From an uncultured Nitrospirota bacterium (GTDB taxonomy: Bacteria; CG2-30-53-67), in assembly GCA_947259355.1 (NCBI GenBank), contig CAMYMF010000016.1, forward strand, positions 45,663-85,765: a stretch of 40,103 nt of DNA, read 5' to 3'. The notes below the pieces were generated by a model. It ran no database searches. It had not been told where the DNA came from and saw nothing but the letters and a program-made list of their open reading frames with translations. Position 1 is the first letter of the stretch; the number at the start of each line of letters is the position of its first letter. Below, in pieces: positions 8,734 through 16,853 of the stretch. Both the position numbers and the translations under genes were made by a program.

Positions 8734-8751
8734 TAGCCTAATCTTAGGCTA
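8734..8751. promoter_or_regulatory. Perfect 8-2-8 dyad, candidate operator
   Basis: TAGCCTAA-TC-TTAGGCTA is a perfect inverted repeat about 60 bases upstream of the carboxypeptidase start. A compact symmetric site in an AT-rich promoter region is typical of a dimeric repressor operator. The cognate regulator is not recognisable here. Confidence 0.4.
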
Positions 8752-8981
8752 TTTCTGCATGATTCATACCAAACAAACCCCGTGACTTAGTCCATTAGAC
8801 ACTGCCAAACTACTTGAACAATAAACACCATTCTTACATGAGGTTATAGAGATAAATTCAGTATTAGGATTAAAGGTGGCCGCTTACGTTCCAGTCCGGC
8901 TTCTGGCCCTGGAGAGAACGATTTTTCATATAAAGGGAAAAATATTTCCCAATTTGGGAATATTGAGGCCTCCGGTCCGTG

Positions 8982-9022
8982 CGGTGCCAGGTACCCTACG
9001 AATCCACAAGTACCTGGCACCG
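8982..9022. repeat. Hairpin of inverted GGTGCCAGGTAC units
   Basis: CGGTGCCAGGTAC (8982-8994) and GTACCTGGCACCG (9010-9022) are perfect 13-bp inverted copies separated by 15 bases. The unit is the same as in the three direct copies at 5497-5707. It lies 62 bases upstream of the diguanylate cyclase start and may affect that gene's leader RNA. Confidence 0.75.
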
Positions 9023-9083
9023 ATAGGTATCTATCAAGGTTCCCGGCTGTTAAGCCGATAAGGCTGATGAGGATCATGCAACC

Positions 9084-10121
9084 ATGGAAGACGCGAAGAT
9101 GACGATAACGAGAATCCGCTGCGACTTCACCGCGAGCGGCAGGATCTGCCAAACCCTCGATGAGGCCGGGGTTCCCACCGACTCCAAATGGCGGTCGCTC
9201 ATTCTCTTCATGCGGGAGCTGAAGGACCACGACTATCTGAGCTCAGAGCAGAAGAGCCGAATCCAGGATCTGGTGGTCAAGCTTATCCGCGAACGAACCT
9301 ATACGGACGAGACTTATCAGGCGCTGGTGCACCGGGTGGAAAGGATCTACTGCGAGCCCTACATGCAGAAACTCCAGGCGACCATTCAGGAGTCGGAGAG
9401 GCTCATCGAGGATTTCCAGCGGCTGCTGTCCAAACGGAGCGGAGACATCCGAAATCTGGAGAGCACCACCATCTCCGATGTGCAGAGCGGTCGCGAACCG
9501 CAGGAGATCATCCGGAACCTGCGGCAGACATTTCGCGATGTGGTGACGGTCATGGAGGAGGATGCCTCCAGACTAAGTCAACTCAGCCGTGTCGATGGGT
9601 TGACTGGGCTGCACAACCGCCGCGCCCTGGACGAGTATCTGCAGGAAACCGTTGCAGGGGCCATCGCCGAGGGTCGTACGTTCTCACTGATCATGATGGA
9701 TATTGATTATTTCAAGACGCTCAACGACAGCTTCGGGCATCGCATCGGAGACCAAGCCATCATCGTCATCGCCAAACTGATCCGGGAGACGCTGGAGGCG
9801 TTCCAGAGCGAGGAGCAGATCGACTTCTTTGCAGCCCGTTACGGGGGTGATGAGTTCACCGTGGTGCTGCCCGATATGGGCTATGAGGACGCCGCCGCTA
9901 AAGCAGCCGCCATTCGGGAAAATATCAGCACCTACAACTTCATCGTTCGGGACAGCCAAGGGCGCGTGACGCATAAGGATGTCCGAATCGCCGTGAGCAC
10001 CGGGGTGGCCACCTCGAGCGCTGATTGCGCGGAATCGGGGTTCGAACACCTCGTCGAAAAGGCCGATAAGGCACTCTATGAAGCCAAAGCCGCCCGCAAA
10101 AGTCCCGCCAATTCCCCCTGA
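9084..10121 (+). CDS. Diguanylate cyclase (GGDEF domain) with N-terminal helical region
   Basis: A 345-residue cytoplasmic protein. Residues 1-165 are helical and charged, without membrane segments or a named sensor domain. Residues 170-340 form a GGDEF domain: DGLTGLHNRRAL, then MDIDYFK (205-211) with the metal-binding Asp, then RYGGDEF with an intact GGDEF motif at 254-258. It should make cyclic di-GMP from two GTP. The RxxD product-inhibition site expected just before the motif is absent (the stretch reads QIDFFAAR), so feedback inhibition is probably lost. The ATG at 9084 has GAGGA about 10 bases upstream. It converges on a GspE-like ATPase with MshEN-type c-di-GMP-binding repeats at 10594-12909, a likely local effector. 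Confidence 0.92.
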   Translation: MEDAKMTITRIRCDFTASGRICQTLDEAGVPTDSKWRSLILFMRELKDHDYLSSEQKSRIQDLVVKLIRERTYTDETYQALVHRVERIYCEPYMQKLQATIQESERLIEDFQRLLSKRSGDIRNLESTTISDVQSGREPQEIIRNLRQTFRDVVTVMEEDASRLSQLSRVDGLTGLHNRRALDEYLQETVAGAIAEGRTFSLIMMDIDYFKTLNDSFGHRIGDQAIIVIAKLIRETLEAFQSEEQIDFFAARYGGDEFTVVLPDMGYEDAAAKAAAIRENISTYNFIVRDSQGRVTHKDVRIAVSTGVATSSADCAESGFEHLVEKADKALYEAKAARKSPANSP

Positions 10122-10127
10122 ATGTCC

Positions 10128-10572
10128 AGCCCGAATATTGCATGAGTGATCGTGATGCGGGCCTGAAGAAGCCGCCGTAGGCAAGGCGCAGAAGATTTTC
10201 TGGCTGAAGACATATTGCAATATTTAAGTGGTCCTGTTCGCAAATACGGTGAAGTATCGAGAGGGTTGTACCGTGGTCTCCTCAAGGCGCGCGACTGAGG
10301 CGTACCCCCTGCGGTACGTCGCAGGGAGCGCATCCCAAGATACCTTAATGTGTACGCCGCCGCTGGCGGCATGAATCACAGTGAAGCGGGAGACTGGCCC
10401 GGCGAAGGAAGGCCTTCGCCGGGGAAAAGTCAACGGAGAGGAGGGTGCGCTACGGCACTCGAATACCATCGTATTTGCGTATAGGGCCACCAGATCAGGA
10501 AATTCTTCTGCAACGCCGCATACGGCGGCTGCTACGGCCTCGCAATAGACTTACTCATGCAATATTCGGGCT
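10128..10572. mobile_element. 445-bp non-coding element with perfect 20-bp terminal inverted repeats
   Basis: AGCCCGAATATTGCATGAGT at 10128-10147 is repeated exactly in inverse orientation at 10553-10572. The interior shows no credible gene but holds several GC-rich hairpins: CCCTGCG/CGCAGGG near 10308-10328, GCCGCC/GGCGGC near 10350-10370, and CCGGCGAAGG/CCTTCGCCGG near 10400-10425. The element fills nearly the whole space between the convergent cyclase and ATPase genes. The palindrome at 7088-7127 consists of two of its ends, and 15850-15946 matches about 98 bases of its left end. It behaves like a MITE or a RAYT-type composite repeat moved in trans. No transposase with matching ends is in the window. 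Confidence 0.75.
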
Positions 10573-10593
10573 AGCCTTTGATCGGTTTTTGCG

Positions 10594-12909
10594 TTAGAGA
10601 CAGACCCGCAGTACCTGGCTCACATCCGTAATCCCATCCAGGACTTTGCGGATACCGTCCATTTTCAATGTCCGCATTCCCTCTTCCAAGCCCAGTTTTC
10701 GGAGGCGCTCCGCCGGTGCCTGTTTCTTGATGGCGGCCTTCACCTTCTCTGTCCCGACGAGAAGCTCATGCACCGCAATCCGTCCATGGTAGCCGGTCCC
10801 CCCGCACTTCTCGCAGCCGACTTTTCGCATGAGGGTGATCTTCTCCGGCTCGACTTCCAGCCCGTGTTTTTTGAACCACTGGGCACCGTAGAGGTTCACC
10901 AGCCGTTCGACTTCGACGGCGTCGGGCTGGTAGGCTGCTTTGCAGTGTTCACAGAGTTTGCGCGCCAGACGCTGGGCGAGGATGCCCAGGAGTGCGTCGG
11001 AGAAAGTAAATGGGTCCATCCCCATCTCAATCAGACGGACCGCCGTTTCGGGCGCACTGTTGGTGTGCAGGGTGCTGAAAACCAGGTGACCTGTGAGGGA
11101 GGCCTCGATGGCGGTTTTCGCGGTTTCCCGATCGCGCATTTCTCCGACCATGATGACGTCCGGGTCGGAGCGCAGGAAGGAGCGCAGTGCCTCCTGAAAG
11201 GTCAATCCGATTTTCTGGTAGACCTGTACCTGGCGCAACCCCGGCTGGGTGATTTCCACGGGATCCTCAGCCGTCCAGATCTTCAGCGCCGGCGTGTTGA
11301 TGTGGGCCAGCGCGGAGTGCAGGGTGGTAGTCTTGCCGGAACCCGTCGGCCCGACGCAGAGCACGATACCGTAGGGCTTGGTAATGAGCTCCTGAAAGGC
11401 CTCCAGGTAGTCCGGCGCGAACCCCCCCTCTTCGAGGCGCAGCGGCCGGGCGTTCGACAGTACTCGCAGCACGGCGTCCTCATGTCCGCCGATCGTCGGG
11501 GTTATTTCGACGCGGTACTCGATTTTGCGGCCTTCATAGCGCATGAGGATCTTGCCGCTCTGGGGCCTGCGGCGCTCTGCAATGTCAAGCTTGGAAATGA
11601 TTTTGATCCGGGAGATGACAGCATGTTTGTAGGCCGCCGGGATCTGATGCTCGATGTGGCATTCACCGTCCATCCGGTAACGGACCTGCAGCGGTTTGCT
11701 CCCCATGGACGGCTCAAAATGGATATCCGAAACACTTTTGAGATAGCCGTCGATGAGAATCCTGTTGACCAGTGTGATCACCTGCGAATCGGCCTCATCG
11801 AGCTGGGAATCGTCCACCTCCTCGTTCATCACCACATCGGCATCGGACATCTCCCCGATCAGCGCCTGGACCGCATCGGCTGACTTGCCGTAGTATTTCT
11901 CGACGGCCGCAGCGATCTGATCGGCCGTCGCCACGACCAGCTCGACCCCGCAGCTCGTGTAAAAACGGAGCGTGTCGCCCACCATTGGATTGGTGGGCTC
12001 CGAGGTCGCCACCACAATGTGGTGCGGGTGTACCTCGATGGGAAGCACCTGCATCCGGTGGATGAGATCCACCGGCAGCGACATGAGGGCATCGGGGCTC
12101 GGCACAATCGTCTCCAGGTCGACGCAACGCATCCTGAATTTCGTCGCCAGAGCCGCCAGGAGCTGCCGTTGCGTGATCAATCCTCTGTCAATAAGGAGTT
12201 CCCCGACTTTTTTCTTCTTGCCGTCTTCCTGGGTGGCCAGTGCCTTCTCTACCTGTTCTCGGGTCACAAGGCCGGCCGCAATGAGAATGTCCCCCACCCG
12301 GGCCCGGGCCGGCACATATCCCTTTTCCATCGCTTCTTGAAGGGTGTGTTCGATGGTCTCCTGGGGCAAATTGTTGTGATGGGCGATGATTTCTCCCACC
12401 CGTCGCGTGCGCAGCTGCTCCTGCGTTCGGAGGGCTTCTTCCACTGCCCCGTGCCCCACGAGGCCTTCCTCCTCGAGAATCTTCCCGAGAAAACGGGCCT
12501 GACGCCTCTCTCGTGCGCCAAAGAGGGTGAAGAAGAGCAACCGATGAGGATTTTCGCTGTTGGTGTCGAAGCCGAAGAAACCGGTCTGGTATTTGTGAGG
12601 CTCTAGGATGCGGACACAGTAGCGCTTCCCGGTCACGGTCTCCACTTCGTCCACTTCACACTCCGAGAAGAGCGCAAACTGGCTCGGCGTACCTGGCATG
12701 GAGATGGAGCAGATTTCGGAAAGAGAATAGGTATGGGTCTTGTCGTTTCTCGCGAGAATGACCTCCAGGCTGTCTTCCTCGGGATTGAGCGGATGGGCCA
12801 GAGTCGCCTCTTCCCGCCGTCCGTCGAGTAGCTCAATGGTGACACCCCGATCGCTGAGCAACGCCGATCTGAGGCCACTGGAACTGCGAACCTTCTGTTT
12901 GGCTGGCAT
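10594..12909 (-). CDS. GspE/PilB-type secretion or pilus ATPase with MshEN-like repeats
   Basis: A 771-residue hexameric-ATPase-type protein. The C-terminal half is a full type II secretion/type IV pilus motor: Walker A GPTGSGKT (520-527), Asp box AEDPVE (547-552), Walker B DPDVIMVGEMRD (582-593), His box, and a CxxC...CxxC zinc module (Cys653, 656, 699, 702). Residues 137-260 contain four tandem repeats of the MshEN type (R/K-V/L-G-x-x-L-x3-G-x5-V/L-x2-A-L), known in MshE to bind c-di-GMP. The first about 130 residues are an extra domain I do not recognise. A GGAGAGGGG ribosome-binding site precedes the ATG. No pilin, platform or secretin gene adjoins it. The convergent diguanylate cyclase makes c-di-GMP control plausible. 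Confidence 0.88.
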   Translation of the reverse strand: MPAKQKVRSSSGLRSALLSDRGVTIELLDGRREEATLAHPLNPEEDSLEVILARNDKTHTYSLSEICSISMPGTPSQFALFSECEVDEVETVTGKRYCVRILEPHKYQTGFFGFDTNSENPHRLLFFTLFGARERRQARFLGKILEEEGLVGHGAVEEALRTQEQLRTRRVGEIIAHHNNLPQETIEHTLQEAMEKGYVPARARVGDILIAAGLVTREQVEKALATQEDGKKKKVGELLIDRGLITQRQLLAALATKFRMRCVDLETIVPSPDALMSLPVDLIHRMQVLPIEVHPHHIVVATSEPTNPMVGDTLRFYTSCGVELVVATADQIAAAVEKYYGKSADAVQALIGEMSDADVVMNEEVDDSQLDEADSQVITLVNRILIDGYLKSVSDIHFEPSMGSKPLQVRYRMDGECHIEHQIPAAYKHAVISRIKIISKLDIAERRRPQSGKILMRYEGRKIEYRVEITPTIGGHEDAVLRVLSNARPLRLEEGGFAPDYLEAFQELITKPYGIVLCVGPTGSGKTTTLHSALAHINTPALKIWTAEDPVEITQPGLRQVQVYQKIGLTFQEALRSFLRSDPDVIMVGEMRDRETAKTAIEASLTGHLVFSTLHTNSAPETAVRLIEMGMDPFTFSDALLGILAQRLARKLCEHCKAAYQPDAVEVERLVNLYGAQWFKKHGLEVEPEKITLMRKVGCEKCGGTGYHGRIAVHELLVGTEKVKAAIKKQAPAERLRKLGLEEGMRTLKMDGIRKVLDGITDVSQVLRVCL

Positions 12910-13229
12910 GCCCCCTCTCCTTTTCTCGGCGTTCTACGTCACCCCTCGGCTTCTTGCGAGTCCATCCATTCCTGAATTTGCAGCGTGACAGTCACCGGCG
13001 AGATGAGAGTAATATCACTCCGTAAAGCTCTTTTCGGCTCGGGGAGCCGAAACTTGAGCCGCACCTTCACCCGTTACGGGAGACAGATCAAAAAGGATTT
13101 CTTTGTCGGATGTGATCGATGTCACAACCCCTGTCCGGCCGGGGTGATAGGTTCGAACCGAAGGCGTCTGGTCTCGCGGGAGGGCCGTGAGATCATTCCG
13201 TCTTCAGCAGATCCGAAGGAGGGATTCCC
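12910..13229. other. Spacer between divergent genes with CRP-type site and hairpin
   Basis: About 320 bases lie between the ATPase gene and the ferritin-like gene. The stretch 13032-13052 forms an 8-bp hairpin (TTTCGGCT/AGCCGAAA with a CGGGG loop). The perfect CRP-type palindrome at 13111-13126 is listed separately. GGTTCGAACC at 13148-13157 is palindromic but not part of a tRNA. No further gene was found. Confidence 0.45.
13111..13126. promoter_or_regulatory. Perfect CRP/FNR-family consensus site
   Basis: TGTGATCGATGTCACA matches TGTGA-N6-TCACA exactly. It lies about 100 bases upstream of the start of the 13230 gene. CRP/FNR-superfamily regulators (in sulfate reducers also HcpR-type, as I recall) recognise such sites. 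Which regulator binds here is unknown. Confidence 0.5.
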
Positions 13230-13664
13230 ATGGCAGAGGCGGCGCAAAAAAGTAGAAGAGACAAACTCGTGCGGGGGGTTGAAGACTGGAAGAAAACCAA
13301 TCAGGAGAAGAAGCGGCTTGCCCTGGCGCTTCACGATCGCACGAAGAGCTACTTCGTCCAGATCATCGCCCGGGCCGTCCAACGGGACGCCGAAAAGCAT
13401 GCGGAGATTCTGCAGGCCCTTCTCGACTGTATGGACTGCACAGTCACCATGACCCCCGAAGAACTCGGGGAGCTGACCGAACTCATTGAGTCTCAAATCC
13501 AAGCGGGGAAAAAGGGGCGGAAACTTGCGACAGCCGCCCTCAAGGAGCAGCAGAACTTTATCACCACCCATCTCTTTCAGTACATCCTGGACGACGAAGA
13601 CAAGAATGGCGCACTCATGGAACGGCTGAACAAATTCAAGGGTCAGCTTTACCCCTACGCCTGA
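13230..13664 (+). CDS. Small helical protein, possibly ferritin-like
   Basis: A 144-residue all-helical, highly charged protein without membrane segments. Its pattern is that of a four-helix bundle: a first helix pair with RDAEKHAEIL (about 56-65, an ExxH), a middle helix TPEELGELTELIESQI, and a last helix with YILDDEDKNGALMERL, which resembles the DE-x-KH helix of rubrerythrin/ferritin-like proteins. The usual second histidine is replaced by Asn, so a normal di-iron site is doubtful. The start is well supported by AGGAGGG upstream. A perfect CRP-type palindrome lies upstream, suggesting control by oxygen, NO or carbon state. The family call is tentative; I do not recognise a named homologue. 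Confidence 0.5.
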   Translation: MAEAAQKSRRDKLVRGVEDWKKTNQEKKRLALALHDRTKSYFVQIIARAVQRDAEKHAEILQALLDCMDCTVTMTPEELGELTELIESQIQAGKKGRKLATAALKEQQNFITTHLFQYILDDEDKNGALMERLNKFKGQLYPYA

Positions 13665-13954
13665 GAACAGCGCTTCCCGAAGGGCCTCCTGGAGCATACT
13701 GTGCCACAGCACGTCCAGCAGACGCGACGTGTGCCGCGCCGCCTGTTGCGCGATTTCAGGCATACCACCTCGGTGCGTCCAAGCACGCCGAATGGCAGCC
13801 ATCCCGCCTGCACCCCCTTTCATTGACAACACAGAGGAGGAATGCTACATATCATCAGATCTTGGCTTCTTTGGTCCGCCCATGGGTGTACAAAGGGGAC
13901 CGCCAGAACCGGCCCCATATGGCCTTCCTGTGATTCGATGATGCGAGAGATTTC

Positions 13955-15784
13955 ATGACGCTGCCACCGCCTCCAGGTCCCCACGCCATGGCCGTCCTGG
14001 CCCTCGTCGTGGTGGCCCTCCTTCTTTTCAGCAGCGAACGAATCCTCCTGAAAACCTCGAGCCTTCTCGTGCTCACCGTATTGGCCTTGGGCTTCGAATT
14101 CTTTCCGTACCAAGCAGACGGTCAGAGCCTGCGGGCAGTCGATTTCTTTACCGGCTTCGGCCACGAGGCCCTTGTGGCTGTCTGTGCTCTGATGATCGCT
14201 GGACAGGCACTCGTCCGCACGGGGGCCCTGGAACCGGTGGGTCGGGTGTTATCGCGCCTGTGGCGGGTCAATCCGAACCTCTCACTGCTGGTGACGCTGC
14301 TGGCCGGCGCCATCCTCAGCGCGTTCATCAACAACACGCCCATCGTGGTGCTGTTGCTGCCGATTCTCATCAGCGTTTCGCTGCGGACCAATACCGAGGC
14401 CTCCAAGATCCTCATGCCCATGGGGCTGGCAACGCTGGCCGGCGGCATGAGCACCACCATCGGTACCTCCACCAATCTACTGGTGGTCTCCGTCGCCGCC
14501 GATATGGGGCTGAGGCGGATCGGGCTCTTTGATTTTGTGCTGCCGGCCGTTCTCGCCGGCGGGCTCGGCATCCTCTATCTATGGCTCCTGGCTCCTCGTC
14601 TGCTTCCCGTGCGTCAGCCGTTCCTGACCGACACATCGCCCCGGGTCTTCACCGCGCATCTCCATATCCCCGAGGGGAGTTTCTGCGACGGCAAGACGCT
14701 GTCCCAGGCCATCAGCAAAACCGACGGGGCCATGAAGGTCAACCGGATCCGGCGGGGATACGACTCGGTGATCCTGCCCCTGCCGGACATGAAACTCAGA
14801 GCCGGCGATCGCCTGCGGATCGATGACACCCCGGAGCGTCTCAAAGCCTACGAGAAGGACCTGGGCGCTGCGCTCTACTCGGGGGAGACGCCGGTGGACG
14901 AAGAGCACCCGTTGACGGCCGAGGAGCAGCAGATCGCGGAGGTGGCAGTGGTTCAGGGATCCCCCCTGGTGGGTGAAACCCTGAGATCCATCGGTTTTCT
15001 GGACCGGTATCAATTGGTGGCTTTGGCCCTGCATCGGGTCGGATTGACCCTGGTCACTTTGAACAGCCGCGTCGAGGATGTGGTGCTACGCATCGGGGAT
15101 GTGCTGCTCGTTCAGGGAAGCCGTGAGCAGATCGCATCCCTCAAACGCCGGGGCGACCTGCTGGTGCTCGATGCCACCGCCGATCTGCCGACCACGGACA
15201 AGGCCCCGCTGGCACTGGGCATTATGGCCGGCATCGTCGTGATGGCGGCCCTGGGAATTCTTCCCATCGCCATCAGTGCGGTTTCCGGTGTCCTCTTGAT
15301 GCTTGTGACGCGTTGCCTGCGGTGGCCCGATGCCACCCGGGGGCTGAGCACATCGGTCATCATGGTGGTGGTGGCGAGCCTCGCCCTGGGATCGGCCATG
15401 AGCAAGACGGGGGGCGCCCAGTATCTCGCCGAGCTCTATGTCGCGCTGACACACGGCGCCTCTCCTGCGGTGGTGCTCAGTGGACTGATCCTCCTGATGT
15501 CCCTGCTCACCAACGTGGTCTCCAATAACGCCGCGGCCGTCATCGGCACCCCCATAGCCGTCAACATTGCGGGCCAGCTGGGGGTTTCTCCCGAACCGTT
15601 CGTCCTGGGAGTACTCTTCGGCGTCAACATGAGCTATGCCACCCCCATGGCCTACCAGACCAACCTGTTGGTCATGAATGCCGGCGGGTACACATTCGGT
15701 GATTTCGTCCGTGTCGGAACCCCTTTGACCCTCCTGATGTGGCTGGCCTTCTCCTGGCTCCTGCCCGTGCTCTATGCCCTCTGA
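13955..15784 (+). CDS. SLC13-family permease with central TrkA-C (RCK_C) domains
   Basis: A 609-residue membrane protein with two bundles of transmembrane helices (about 10-210 and 415-608) around a soluble insert of about 200 residues. The insert carries two RCK_C/TrkA-C-like modules (around 225-305 and 325-405, the second ending GDVLLVQGSREQI). Both re-entrant signature motifs of the SLC13/ArsB superfamily are visible: AFINNTPIVVLLLPI and NVVSNNAAAVIGTPI. This architecture is found in sulfate/anion permeases of the SAC1/CysZ-unrelated type. The substrate is unknown, with sulfate or another oxyanion likely. A GAGAGA-type ribosome-binding site lies before the ATG at 13955; Met12 is an alternative start. 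Confidence 0.85.
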   Translation: MTLPPPPGPHAMAVLALVVVALLLFSSERILLKTSSLLVLTVLALGFEFFPYQADGQSLRAVDFFTGFGHEALVAVCALMIAGQALVRTGALEPVGRVLSRLWRVNPNLSLLVTLLAGAILSAFINNTPIVVLLLPILISVSLRTNTEASKILMPMGLATLAGGMSTTIGTSTNLLVVSVAADMGLRRIGLFDFVLPAVLAGGLGILYLWLLAPRLLPVRQPFLTDTSPRVFTAHLHIPEGSFCDGKTLSQAISKTDGAMKVNRIRRGYDSVILPLPDMKLRAGDRLRIDDTPERLKAYEKDLGAALYSGETPVDEEHPLTAEEQQIAEVAVVQGSPLVGETLRSIGFLDRYQLVALALHRVGLTLVTLNSRVEDVVLRIGDVLLVQGSREQIASLKRRGDLLVLDATADLPTTDKAPLALGIMAGIVVMAALGILPIAISAVSGVLLMLVTRCLRWPDATRGLSTSVIMVVVASLALGSAMSKTGGAQYLAELYVALTHGASPAVVLSGLILLMSLLTNVVSNNAAAVIGTPIAVNIAGQLGVSPEPFVLGVLFGVNMSYATPMAYQTNLLVMNAGGYTFGDFVRVGTPLTLLMWLAFSWLLPVLYAL

Positions 15785-16090
15785 ATTGCTCATCGTTCGT
15801 CGCCGTGAAGAAACGAGCTGTTTTCAGCGTCTAAGAATGATAGGCGGGTAGCCCGGATATTGCATGAGTGATCGTCATGAGGGGTCGAAGAGGCAAGCCA
15901 GGCAAGGCGCGGCAGATTTTCTGGCTGCAGGCATATTGAAATATTCCTCAGCCCAAGGATGCGCGTGCAATTCCGCCATCGCTTGCATTTCACAGAAGAT
16001 ACGATATCTTTGGAGCACAAATGGGGAAAATGATCTATGCCCAGCTCTTAGAGGAATTTTTTAGCCGTGACAGGCAATGGAGGAGCAATT
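15785..16090. other. Spacer with a partial repeat element
   Basis: About 305 bases separate the permease and the DUF4230 gene. The middle third is a degenerate copy of the left end of the 10128 element. The rest shows no gene. A promoter for the 16091 gene is expected between 15950 and 16070 but was not pinned down. Confidence 0.4.
15850..15946 (+). repeat. Partial copy of the 10128-10572 element (left end)
   Basis: The stretch starts AGCCCGGATATTGCATGAGT, one base different from the terminal repeat, and follows the left end of the full element for about 98 bases (shared blocks GTGATCGT, AGGCAAGGCGC, AGATTTTCTGGCTG, CATATTG, AATATT). No right terminus is found, so it is a truncated or decayed copy. 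Confidence 0.7.
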
Positions 16091-16795
16091 ATGGGTGATC
16101 TCTTGCTAGTCGGGCTGGTCGCCTTTCTGGGTGCGGCCCTCATCGCAGCCATTATTCTGCAGGTCATCATACTCGCTCGCCGGAAGCGCCAGCCGACGAC
16201 CACCATCTCGTCGAGTATCGAGCATATGCGTTCCATCGGTCAGTTGTCCGTGTTCCGGGTGATCATGAAAGAGATCGTGACGGAGATGGATCACTCCTGG
16301 GGTGAGTTCGGGAAGAAGTATCTCTCCTGGGTCCTCTCTTCCAAGAAGATGGCCATGATCTTCGAATTTGAAATCGACTTCCAGTATGACCTGCGCCGGT
16401 CGGATTTTCAGATCACCGAAACAGGAGAGAAGAGTTACCTTCTTCAGTTGCCCGAATGTCTGCACCGCGTGAACATCCGGGACATCCGCTTCTACGATGA
16501 ACAGCATGCCCGTTTCCTGCCCTGGCTCCTCCCGGATCTCTTGAATGCGTTTTCAAACGTCGGCTTTCGCGAGGAAGAGAAGAACCGCCTCGTCGAGGCC
16601 GCCAAAAGCCACGCGGAGGAACAGGCCCGGGAGATGATCGGCAACCTGAAGAATGAGGTTGAAAACTCGGCGCGCCAGACGCTGGAGTTGATCTGCAAGG
16701 CCTTGGGTGCGCGGACGGTCACCTTCCGGTTCAGCGAAGAAGAACCGAAGAGGCTCCAGGTCGACTATCAGGAGCCGCAGAAGCAGGTCGCTTGA
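16091..16795 (+). CDS. DUF4230 domain-containing membrane-anchored protein
   Basis: A 234-residue protein with one N-terminal transmembrane helix (about 5-27), a basic stretch (ARRKRQ) and a soluble domain of about 200 residues. The order IGQLSVFRVIMKEIV, a beta-rich FEFEIDFQYDL segment, LPECLHRVNI, and a long C-terminal helix with AEEQAREMIGNL fits DUF4230. The function of that family is unknown. The ATG at 16091 is preferred over an upstream GTG because GGAGGAG lies directly before it. The lipoprotein gene follows after 58 bases, and both probably act at the cell envelope. No signal for secretion beyond the anchor is visible. Confidence 0.72.
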   Translation: MGDLLLVGLVAFLGAALIAAIILQVIILARRKRQPTTTISSSIEHMRSIGQLSVFRVIMKEIVTEMDHSWGEFGKKYLSWVLSSKKMAMIFEFEIDFQYDLRRSDFQITETGEKSYLLQLPECLHRVNIRDIRFYDEQHARFLPWLLPDLLNAFSNVGFREEEKNRLVEAAKSHAEEQAREMIGNLKNEVENSARQTLELICKALGARTVTFRFSEEEPKRLQVDYQEPQKQVA

Positions 16796-16853
16796 GCTGC
16801 CGGCCCGGGCAGTCAAGGGCGGCAGGACTGTTTAAGAGGAGTGTTGCGATCCC

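Larger units (their letters stand above)
8674..9083. other. AT-rich spacer between divergent genes
   Basis: About 410 bases separate the divergent carboxypeptidase and diguanylate cyclase genes. The spacer is clearly richer in A/T than its surroundings. It holds two palindromes (CTGTTAACAG at 8710-8719 and the 18-bp dyad at 8734-8751) and the hairpin repeat at 8982-9022. Promoters for both genes are expected here. I could not fix -35/-10 pairs with confidence. Confidence 0.4.

Noticed and set aside
13148-13157. tRNA T-loop-like sequence GGTTCGAACC
   Set aside because: No acceptor stem, anticodon arm or D-arm can be built around it.
13664-13800. Possible Sec read-through at the TGA ending the ferritin-like gene
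   Set aside because: The continuation is Arg/Pro/His-rich and not protein-family-like, and no hairpin at the right distance follows.
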